A stretch of DNA of 64,000 nucleotides from Clostridiales bacterium. GTDB taxonomy: Bacteria; Bacillota; Clostridia; Christensenellales; Aristaeellaceae. Position 1 is the stretch's first letter; every line of letters starts with the position of its first letter. The stretch covers positions 53,319 through 117,318 of the forward strand of contig SVHA01000005.1 of assembly GCA_015056085.1 (NCBI GenBank), given 5' to 3'. The position numbers and the translations under genes are program-made. The notes under the pieces are model-generated. The model saw nothing but the letters and a program-made list of their open reading frames with translations, was not told where the DNA came from and searched no databases. Shown one piece after another: positions 58,008 to 64,000 of the stretch.

Positions 58008-58502
58008 ATGATTGTACTTGGAATTGATCCCGGATATGCCCTGATGGGCTGGGGTGTGGTGGAATCCCTGGGCGGGCGGCTGCGGCTGATCGACTACGGC
58101 TGCATCGAAACCAAGGCAGGCGAGCCGATGCAGCATCGGCTGATGGCGCTGCAACAGGGCGTGCGGGATCTGGTGAATCATTATCAGCCGGATGAAGTCG
58201 CCTTTGAAGAACTGTTCTTTGCCCAGAATGTGACTACGGCGCTGATGGTAGGCGCGGCAAGAGGCGCAGCGATCATCGCTGCGGCGGAATACACCGAAAA
58301 CCTCTATGAATACACCCCCATGCAGATCAAGCAGGCCATCACAGGCTACGGCAAGGCGGATAAAAAGCAGATGCAGCAGATGGTGAAAATGCTGCTGAAT
58401 ATGCAGGAGATTCCCAAGCCTGATGACGCCGCAGACGCTATTGCCTGCGCCATCACCCATTGTCAGGCCGGGCGGATGAGCCAGCAGTTCCGCATGAAAT
58501 GA
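58008..58502 (+). CDS. ruvC: Holliday junction resolvase RuvC
   Basis: 164 residues, full length. 'VLGIDPGYALMGWG' has the first catalytic Asp, 'VAFEELFFAQN' the Glu, and 'PKPDDAADAIACAITH' the last acidic residues. It cuts four-way junctions made by recombination, together with RuvAB encoded just downstream. ATG 58008 follows AAAAGGA. Confidence 0.96.
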   Translation: MIVLGIDPGYALMGWGVVESLGGRLRLIDYGCIETKAGEPMQHRLMALQQGVRDLVNHYQPDEVAFEELFFAQNVTTALMVGAARGAAIIAAAEYTENLYEYTPMQIKQAITGYGKADKKQMQQMVKMLLNMQEIPKPDDAADAIACAITHCQAGRMSQQFRMK

Positions 58503-58533
58503 CAGGCTCATCGCTGATGAAAGGAGAAACGGT

Positions 58534-59145
58534 ATGTACGCCTTTATTGAAGGACAGGTGTGTGAAAAAAGCGCCGGAAGCATTGTGATTCTGGCAGGGG
58601 GCGTGGGGTATCTGCTCAACTGCTCCATGTCCACCGTTCATGCGGCGCCGGAAACGGGCAAGACCATGCGCTGCTACACCTGGCTTTCCGTCAGGGAGGA
58701 CGCCATGGAGCTGTTCGGCTTTATCAATCAGGAAGAAAAGCAGATGTTCCTGTCCCTGATTGGCATCAGCGGCGTGGGCCCCCGCATGGCGCTGGCGCTG
58801 CTTTCGGCACTGTCGGTGGCGGATCTGCGCCTGGCGATCATCACCGAGGACGAAAAGGCGCTGGCACGGGCGCCGGGCGTTGGCAAGAAGATTGCCCAGC
58901 GCATTGTGCTGGAACTCAAGGACAAACTGGGGCAAATGCCCGGTGGCGCAGCGGCGACTTCCGGCCCGGCGATGGTGGCGGCGGCGCCTTCTGCGGCGGA
59001 TGGCGTCACCCAGGCGCTGGCGGCGCTGACAGGCCTGGGCTACACGCCGGCGGAAGCCAGGGACGCCCTTGGCCGGATTGAAAACAAGAATCTGCCTGCG
59101 GATGAACTGCTGCGCCTGGCGCTGCGGTCCATGGCGGGAATGTAA
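58534..59145 (+). CDS. ruvA: Holliday junction DNA helicase subunit RuvA
   Basis: 203 residues. An N-terminal OB fold ('MYAFIEGQVCEKSAGSIVI') is followed by two helix-hairpin-helix motifs ('LIGISGVGPRMALALLSAL' and 'APGVGKKIAQRIVLELKDK') and, after a flexible Ala-rich linker, the C-terminal domain III ('LTGLGYTPAEARDAL') that binds RuvB. Middle gene of ruvCAB. Confidence 0.96.
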   Translation: MYAFIEGQVCEKSAGSIVILAGGVGYLLNCSMSTVHAAPETGKTMRCYTWLSVREDAMELFGFINQEEKQMFLSLIGISGVGPRMALALLSALSVADLRLAIITEDEKALARAPGVGKKIAQRIVLELKDKLGQMPGGAAATSGPAMVAAAPSAADGVTQALAALTGLGYTPAEARDALGRIENKNLPADELLRLALRSMAGM

Positions 59146-59196
59146 GCGTAAAAGATTGCACGGACTGAATCATTTGGCGAGAGAGGGAAATCACCC

Positions 59197-60228
59197 ATGA
59201 TGGAACAACGCTTTATGGACGCCGGGTATCTGGCGGAAGATCAGCAGGAACAGAGCCTGCGCCCCCATACTTTGCGGGATTATATCGGCCAGACGGAGGT
59301 CAAGAGCAGCCTGAGCATCTATATTCAGGCGGCACTGTCCCGGCGGGATGCGCTGGATCACATCCTGCTGTACGGCCCGCCCGGTCTGGGCAAGACGACG
59401 CTGGCCAACATCGTGGCGGCGGAGATGGGATCCAACATCCGGGTGACGTCCGGCCCTGCCATTGAGCGCCCGGGCGATCTGCTGTCCATCATCACCAACC
59501 TCAATCAGGGCGACGTCCTGTTCATTGACGAAATCCATCGTCTGTCCCGCACTTCCGAGGAAGTGCTGTATTCCGCCATGGAGGATTTTGCGGTGGACAT
59601 CGTTACCGGAAAGGGCCCCATGGCCAATTCCATCCACATGGCGGTGCCCAAGTTCACGCTGGTGGGCGCCACCACCCGGGCGGGCCAGTTGTCTGCGCCC
59701 CTGCGGGACCGCTTCGGCATCCTGTTCCGGCTGGAGATGTATCAGCCGGAGGAACTGGCGCAGATCGTCCGGCGCAGCGCCGGGATTTTGGGTGTGGAAG
59801 CGGAAAACGAGGGCATTCTGGAAATCGCCCGCCGCAGCCGCGGCACGCCCCGCATTGCCAACCGGATGCTCAAGCGCGTCAGGGACTACGCCCAGGTGCG
59901 GGCTGGGGGCAAAATCACCCTGGAAGTAGCCAGGGAAGCCATCGCCATGCAGGGCGTGGATGAACTGGGCCTGGACGGCACCGACCGCAAGATGCTTGCC
60001 TGCATGATGGACAAGTTCGGTGGCGGCCCGGTGGGTCTGGACACGCTGGCGGCCACCACCGGCGAGGACGCCATCACCATTGAAGACGTGTATGAGCCCT
60101 ATCTGATGCAGCTGGGCTTCCTGATGCGGACGCCCAGGGGCCGTGTTTGCACCCCGGCGGCGTGGAATCACATGAAGCGGCAGATGCCGGCAAAGAGCGG
60201 GCAGGATCAGCTGCAGATGGACCTGTAA
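59197..60228 (+). CDS. ruvB: Holliday junction branch-migration ATPase RuvB
   Basis: 343 residues. '[19 protein letters not shown]' is the N-terminal signature, Walker A '[14 protein letters not shown]', Walker B '[12 protein letters not shown]', sensor 1 '[12 protein letters not shown]' and the arginine finger 'PLRDRFGI', with a C-terminal winged helix ('[15 protein letters not shown]'). It drives branch migration as a hexamer with RuvA. Confidence 0.97.
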   Translation: MMEQRFMDAGYLAEDQQEQSLRPHTLRDYIGQTEVKSSLSIYIQAALSRRDALDHILLYGPPGLGKTTLANIVAAEMGSNIRVTSGPAIERPGDLLSIITNLNQGDVLFIDEIHRLSRTSEEVLYSAMEDFAVDIVTGKGPMANSIHMAVPKFTLVGATTRAGQLSAPLRDRFGILFRLEMYQPEELAQIVRRSAGILGVEAENEGILEIARRSRGTPRIANRMLKRVRDYAQVRAGGKITLEVAREAIAMQGVDELGLDGTDRKMLACMMDKFGGGPVGLDTLAATTGEDAITIEDVYEPYLMQLGFLMRTPRGRVCTPAAWNHMKRQMPAKSGQDQLQMDL

Positions 60229-60243
60229 AAAGGAGGGGCCGGA

Positions 60244-60792
60244 ATGTTTTTTCCGGACAAGACGTTCACACTGAAGGACGGGCGGACAGCCCTGCTTCGG
60301 GCGCCCCGCAGGGAAGACGCCGCTGCGGTGCTGGACTGCTTCATCACCACGGCGGGGGAAACGGAATTCCTGCTGAATTACCCCGAAGAAATCGCCTTCA
60401 CCGTGGAAGGGGAGGAAGCCTTCCTCATGTCGGCAAGGGAATCCGCCGACGAACTGATGATCATCTGCGAGGTGGAGGGGCAGGTGGCGGGCAGCTGTAA
60501 CCTGATGTTCAAGCGCCGCATCAAAAACCGCCATATCGCCACGCTGGGGATTTCCCTGAAGAAAGCCTACTGGTCCCTGGGCATCGGCGGCGCATTGATG
60601 GCGGAGGTCATTCGCGCCGCCCGCCAGCGGGAAGGCGTGAGGTTCATCGACCTGGAAGTGGTGCAGGATAACGCCCGTGCCATCGCCCTGTATGAAAAGA
60701 TGGGCTTTGAACTGGTGTGCGTCAAGCCCGACGCCTTCCGCTTCAGGGACGGTACCTTCCACGGCGAATGCCTGATGCGCCTCAAACTGTAA
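60244..60792 (+). CDS. GNAT family N-acetyltransferase
   Basis: 182 residues with the GNAT fold: a beta strand '[18 protein letters not shown]', then the acetyl-CoA loop '[22 protein letters not shown]' (the usual Q/RxxGxG/A is present as SLGIGG), '[22 protein letters not shown]' and a C-terminal strand. It resembles RimI/YhhY-like enzymes of unknown substrate. It lies between ruvB and queA with short gaps, in the same direction, so cotranscription is likely. Confidence 0.87.
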   Translation: MFFPDKTFTLKDGRTALLRAPRREDAAAVLDCFITTAGETEFLLNYPEEIAFTVEGEEAFLMSARESADELMIICEVEGQVAGSCNLMFKRRIKNRHIATLGISLKKAYWSLGIGGALMAEVIRAARQREGVRFIDLEVVQDNARAIALYEKMGFELVCVKPDAFRFRDGTFHGECLMRLKL

Positions 60793-60844
60793 AGACACCC
60801 CCTGCCTCCCGGGAGGCAGGACGAAAGGAAACTCGATATCATCC

Positions 60845-61873
60845 ATGAGAACTGCTGATTTTGATTATTTTCTGCCGGAAGAACTGATCGCCCAGTCGCC
60901 GGTGGAGCCCCGTGACCACAGCCGGATGCTGGTGGTGCACAGGGATTCGGGCGAGGTGGAGCACAAGCACTTCTATGATGTGACGTCCTACCTGAAAAAG
61001 GGCGATGCGCTGGTCATCAACGAGACCAAAGTGATTCCTGCCCGCCTGCTGGGCGAAAAAGAGGACACCCATGTGCCGGTGGAGGTGCTGCTCCTGAAGC
61101 GCATCAACACCACCGACTGGGAGGCGCTGGTGCGCCCCGGCAGGCGGCTCAAGCCCGGTACGATCTGTTCTTTCGGGGATGGCCTGCTCAGGTGCGAGAT
61201 CATCGACAATGTGCCGGAAATCGGCGGACGCATCGTGCGGTTTATGTACGAGGGCGTGTTTGAAGAACTGCTGGACAGGCTGGGCGAAATGCCCCTGCCG
61301 CCCTATATCCACGAAAAGCTGCAGGACCGCACCCGGTATCAGACCGTGTATGCGAAAAATGAAGGCTCTGCCGCCGCCCCCACCGCCGGGCTGCACTTCA
61401 CGCCCGAACTGCTCAAGCAGGTGGAGGACATGGGCGTGACCATCGTGCCGGTGACGCTCCATGTGGGCCTGGGCACTTTCCGCCCGGTGCAGGTGGAAGA
61501 TGTGGACAGCCATGTGATGCACTCGGAATACTACGAGGTGACGCAGCAGGCTGCCGACACCCTCAATGCCATCCGCCAAAAGGGCGGGCGCATCGTCTGC
61601 GTGGGCACGACCTCCGTGCGCACGCTGGAAACCGTCGCCACCGAGGATGGCGTCATTCACCCCGGCAAGGGCGACACGCAGATTTTCATTTACCCCGGCA
61701 AGCAAATCAAGGCGGTGGACGCCCTCATCACCAACTTCCACCTGCCCCAAAGCACGCTGCTGATGCTGGTCAGCGCCCTGATGGGCCGGGAAAAGGCGCT
61801 CTCCGTGTACGCCGAAGCGGTGAAGGAGAGGTATCGCTTCTTCTCCTTCGGGGACGCCATGTTCATTGAGTGA
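60845..61873 (+). CDS. queA: tRNA preQ1(34) S-adenosylmethionine ribosyltransferase-isomerase
   Basis: 342 residues. '[25 protein letters not shown]' opens the protein; '[16 protein letters not shown]', '[18 protein letters not shown]' and '[10 protein letters not shown]' follow as QueA hallmarks. It transfers and isomerises ribose from S-adenosylmethionine to preQ1 in tRNA, giving epoxyqueuosine. The ruvCAB-queA linkage is common in Firmicutes; tgt, which usually follows, is not in the next position. Confidence 0.95.
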   Translation: MRTADFDYFLPEELIAQSPVEPRDHSRMLVVHRDSGEVEHKHFYDVTSYLKKGDALVINETKVIPARLLGEKEDTHVPVEVLLLKRINTTDWEALVRPGRRLKPGTICSFGDGLLRCEIIDNVPEIGGRIVRFMYEGVFEELLDRLGEMPLPPYIHEKLQDRTRYQTVYAKNEGSAAAPTAGLHFTPELLKQVEDMGVTIVPVTLHVGLGTFRPVQVEDVDSHVMHSEYYEVTQQAADTLNAIRQKGGRIVCVGTTSVRTLETVATEDGVIHPGKGDTQIFIYPGKQIKAVDALITNFHLPQSTLLMLVSALMGREKALSVYAEAVKERYRFFSFGDAMFIE

Positions 61874-61891
61874 TGCCCGGACAAGGGAGGG

Positions 61892-62758
61892 ATGAGCGTG
61901 TTCCTGACAAGGTTTGCGTTTCCCACGGAGGACGAGGAGTATGCCTTCACCATGGCGGAAAAGCGCACCTGCTTCAACACCTTTTATCCCTTCGGGCTGA
62001 TTCCCCCGATGGGCATAAAGGAAATCGGGTTTGCCCCGGTGACGATCCTCTATGGCGGCAACGGGTCTGGCAAGACCACGGTGCTGAACATCATTGCGGA
62101 AAAACTGTGCCTGCGCCGGGATGCGCTGTTCAACCGCTCCACCTTTTTTGAAGACTATGTGGAAATGTGCCGGGCGGAGTTGACCCGTGAAATTCCGGCG
62201 GATGGACGCATCATCACCAGCGACGATGTGTTTGACTATATGCTGGGCGTCCGGGCCATCAACGAGGGTGTGGACCTGCACCGGGAGGACATGGTCAAGG
62301 CGTATTACCAGCACAGGGAAACGCCCTTTGAGTTCCGCTCCATGGAGGACTATGGGCGCCTGAAGGAAGTCAATGCCGCCAGACGCAGCACGTATTCTTC
62401 CTTCCTGCGCCAGACCGTGCCGGAAAACGTCCGGGAAAGAAGCAACGGCGAAAGCGCCTTCGGGTATTTCGTGGGCAAGATGGAGGAAAACGGGCTGTAT
62501 CTTCTGGATGAGCCGGAAAACAGCCTGTCCCCCGCAAAACAGCAGGAACTGGTGCAGTTCATTGAGGATTCCGTGCGCTTCTTTGGCTGCCAGTTTGTTA
62601 TCGCCACCCACTCGCCCTTTCTGCTGGCGCTGCGGGAGGCGAAAATCTACGACCTGGACGCCCGTCCCGTTCAGGTGCGCCGATGGACGGAACTTCCTGC
62701 CGTGCAGGCGTACCACGATTTCTTCAGGAAGCATCAAAAAGAATTTGAACAGGATTGA
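61892..62758 (+). CDS. AAA family ATPase (OLD/ABC-like, single-domain)
   Basis: 288 residues. Walker A is 'LYGGNGSGKTTVLNII' near residue 50, Walker B 'YLLDEPENSLS', and 'VIATHSPFLLAL' is the switch His motif. This layout is typical of stand-alone ABC-class ATPases (AAA_21/AAA_15). A helical insert lies between Walker A and Walker B. No partner gene such as a TOPRIM nuclease is adjacent, so a defence role is not supported. The start at 61892 is close to its GGGAGGG; GTG 61898 has better spacing. The biological role is unknown. Confidence 0.8.
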   Translation: MSVFLTRFAFPTEDEEYAFTMAEKRTCFNTFYPFGLIPPMGIKEIGFAPVTILYGGNGSGKTTVLNIIAEKLCLRRDALFNRSTFFEDYVEMCRAELTREIPADGRIITSDDVFDYMLGVRAINEGVDLHREDMVKAYYQHRETPFEFRSMEDYGRLKEVNAARRSTYSSFLRQTVPENVRERSNGESAFGYFVGKMEENGLYLLDEPENSLSPAKQQELVQFIEDSVRFFGCQFVIATHSPFLLALREAKIYDLDARPVQVRRWTELPAVQAYHDFFRKHQKEFEQD

Positions 62759-62783
62759 TCCCCGCTGTCCGGCGGGGATTTTC
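62759..62783 (+). terminator. Terminator of the ruv-queA-AAA unit
   Basis: TCCCCGC (62759-62765) with GCGGGGA (62772-62778), then TTTTCC; it starts on the stop codon of the AAA gene. Confidence 0.65.
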
Positions 62784-62853
62784 CAGATTGTGGGAAGAAA
62801 AGCGCCTCGTGAGGCGTTGTATCAGCACAGTCACTCCCAAGGGAGGAATCAGA

Positions 62854-63528
62854 ATGAAAAGATGGATGATCCCCATGCTGGCCGCCGTGCTGCTGATTTC
62901 CATCGGCGCAGCGGCGCTGACCCGGATTCAGCCTGCGAGCGTTGATACCCCTGTGTCGGTGGAAACGGAAGCCCCTGCGCCGGTGCCGACCGAGGCCCCC
63001 ACTGAGACGCCCGCTGAGACGCCTGCTGAAGCACCCACGCAGATCCCCACCGAGGCGCCTGCTCCTGCGGAAACCGAGGCGCCTACCGAGGCGCCCACCG
63101 AGACGCCTACCGAGACGCCCACAGAGGTGCGGGCTCCTGCGGAAACGGCGTCTGCCGGGCCGGATTTGTCCTGGCCGAAGATGCGGCTCATCAGCGTCAC
63201 GCCGGCGGAGCCTCTGGCAGGCACGCAGCCCTTTGTGGTCAGGGGCAGCCTGGGGAATAAGTGGGTGCTGGAGGGTGAGGAAGGGGCGTACAGCCAGTGC
63301 GCCGGGTTTGAAGAGGAGTATGATTTCCGTCTGGCGGAAGGCTGCGATGTGCGTGTTCCGGCGGATTTCTACGGCGACCCGGAAGCCGTGCCCTGCGATG
63401 ATCTGCTCAAGTGGGCGCAGGATTGCGAAAGGGAAAGCGGCTATGGACCGGACTTCATGACCGATGTGACCTTTGATGAAAACGGACACATTGTCAGGCT
63501 GCATTATCACTACTATCACGACCAGTGA
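62854..63528 (+). CDS. Secreted or membrane-anchored protein with PTE-rich linker
   Basis: 224 residues. An N-terminal hydrophobic segment (about 4-24) is followed by about 70 residues of repeated TEAP/TETP units (35-105) and a C-terminal domain of about 110 residues. That domain has two cysteines ('YSQCAGFEEEYDFRL', 'AVPCDDLLKWAQDCERESG') and ends in a His/Tyr-rich 'LHYHYYHDQ'. The linker closely resembles that of the TlpA-like protein at 26665. The C-terminal domain was not recognised; metal or ion binding is conceivable. GGGAGGAA precedes the ATG. Confidence 0.72.
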   Translation: MKRWMIPMLAAVLLISIGAAALTRIQPASVDTPVSVETEAPAPVPTEAPTETPAETPAEAPTQIPTEAPAPAETEAPTEAPTETPTETPTEVRAPAETASAGPDLSWPKMRLISVTPAEPLAGTQPFVVRGSLGNKWVLEGEEGAYSQCAGFEEEYDFRLAEGCDVRVPADFYGDPEAVPCDDLLKWAQDCERESGYGPDFMTDVTFDENGHIVRLHYHYYHDQ

Positions 63529-63550
63529 TGAAGCAAAAACAGACCCTTCA

Positions 63551-63586
63551 GGCGGCGGAAAAAGGCAAATCCGCCGCCGTTTTTTG
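63551..63586 (+). terminator. Terminator after the PTE-linker gene
   Basis: GGCGGCGGA (63551-63559) with TCCGCCGCC (63570-63578), then GTTTTTT. Confidence 0.85.
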
Positions 63587-63656
63587 CCCTTTGAAAAACA
63601 AGGGACAGAAAATGCAGTCGAATGAAGGGAAATTGTATCAAAAATCGGTCTGCCAC

Positions 63657-63685
63657 TTGACAGTCAGGAGAAAAGAGGATAAAAT
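63657..63685 (+). promoter_or_regulatory. Promoter of tRNA-Gly and possibly tuf
   Basis: TTGACA (63657-63662), 17 bp, TAAAAT (63680-63685), 43 bp before the tRNA. Confidence 0.75.
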
Positions 63686-63727
63686 ATACCATGTCTGACA
63701 AGTCTGGTATGGCTTGATGCGGGACGT

Positions 63728-63801
63728 GCAGGCGTAGTTTAGTGGTAAAACTCCAGCTTCCCAAGCTGGTCTTGTGGGTTCGATTCCCATCGCCTGCTCC
63801 A
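63728..63801 (+). tRNA. tRNA-Gly (CCC)
   Basis: Acceptor GCAGGCG/CGCCTGC, D-arm TAGTTTAGTGGTAAAACT, anticodon stem CCAGC/GCTGG with loop TTCCCAA (anticodon CCC), T-arm GTGGGTTCGATTCCCAT, encoded CCA. It lies 76 bp before tuf with no terminator between, so they may share a transcript. Confidence 0.94.
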
Positions 63802-63876
63802 ACACCGCATCTGCCGCCGGAAGCAGCGAAGAAACCCCTTCGCAGTTTTACGCGAACATCAAAGGAGGAGATACCC

Positions 63877-64000
63877 ATGGCTAAGGAACGCTACGAGCGC
63901 AAAAAGCCCCACGTGAACATCGGTACCATCGGCCACGTTGACCACGGCAAGACCACCCTGACCGCCGCCATCTGCATGACGCTGGCTCAGAAGGGCGCTG
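63877..64000 (+). CDS. tuf: Elongation factor Tu (5' part, cut by the window edge)
   Basis: Forty-one codons are visible: '[20 protein letters not shown]' followed by the G1 motif '[14 protein letters not shown]'. This is the invariant EF-Tu N-terminus, which binds GTP and delivers aminoacyl-tRNA to the ribosome. AAAGGAGGAG lies 7 bp before the ATG. The gene runs off the right edge. Confidence 0.97.
   Translation, partial: MAKERYERKKPHVNIGTIGHVDHGKTTLTAAICMTLAQKGA

Noticed and set aside
61892..62758. AAA ATPase as part of a defence system
   Set aside because: It stands alone behind queA with no nuclease or toxin partner and in a housekeeping neighbourhood.

Overview
The window looks like the chromosome of a GC-rich, anaerobic Gram-positive member of the Clostridia (Bacillota), probably a gut or rumen lineage near Christensenellales; the taxon is an inference. 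The grounds are the rapZ-whiA-crh gene order, a PTS with HPr and a Crh-like protein, a CotH / DUF4956 / VTC-domain cluster, the anaerobic glycerol-3-phosphate dehydrogenase-like trio, AGGAGG-type ribosome binding sites, and many TTGACA-17-TATAAT promoters. No rRNA gene or CRISPR array was seen. Five tRNA genes are present: Glu(CTC), Gln(CTG), Pro(CGG), Thr(CGT) and Gly(CCC).

Layout. 1-1178: gene-free GC-rich hairpin repeats. 1179-5819 (minus): Gld-type ABC exporter operon (ATPase, permease, GldG-like, DUF4340). 6122-12622 (plus): sugar ABC importer (binding protein, two permeases with unusual N-terminal extensions, no ATPase) and two tandem secreted metallo-beta-lactamase-fold proteins. 12700-17348 (minus): glycerol-3-phosphate / glycerophosphodiester block with an MgtC-like protein. 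17614-17762: two tRNAs. 18003-22636 (plus): HAD phosphatase, P-type ATPase, DEAD-box helicase. 22709-25214: divergent two-component system. 25347-28125: secreted duplicated-module protein, then CcdA/TlpA thiol-redox pair. 28365-36596: DUF7916 protein divergent from a PTS operon (crr, ptsI, ptsH, EIICB), then cutC, nagA and a Cof-type phosphatase, suggesting amino-sugar or glucose uptake and processing. 37241-41687: gpmI, a VanY-like carboxypeptidase, a pyruvyl-transferase-like protein. 41814-46637: CotH, DUF4956, VTC polyphosphate polymerase. 46810-49970: murB, rapZ, whiA, crh. 50301-56782: a small genomic island at tRNA-Pro. 57134-63528: zinc-ribbon/SHOCT protein, ruvCAB, GNAT, queA, AAA ATPase, secreted protein. 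The window ends with tRNA-Gly and the start of tuf.

Most interesting points. (1) The two HPr-type proteins have complementary losses: PtsH keeps His15 but has Arg at position 46, and the Crh-like protein keeps Ser46 but has Thr at position 15, so sugar transport and catabolite signalling appear divided between two proteins. (2) The tRNA-Pro island encodes a Fic protein and a fusion of a decapitated MobV relaxase domain to a zeta-toxin kinase. The 3' end of the fusion gene overlaps a second reading frame within a 114-bp tandem duplication. (3) Two families of dispersed, modular palindromic repeats occur. One is an array of GC hairpins that in four cases starts exactly at a stop codon and ends in a terminator. 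The other lies between convergent genes and in one copy is flanked by an exact 36-bp terminator duplication. (4) A run of eight G lies between perfect -35 and -10 boxes near 57014, which could be a phase-variable promoter.

All functions were assigned by reading motifs and family resemblance by eye; no search was run.
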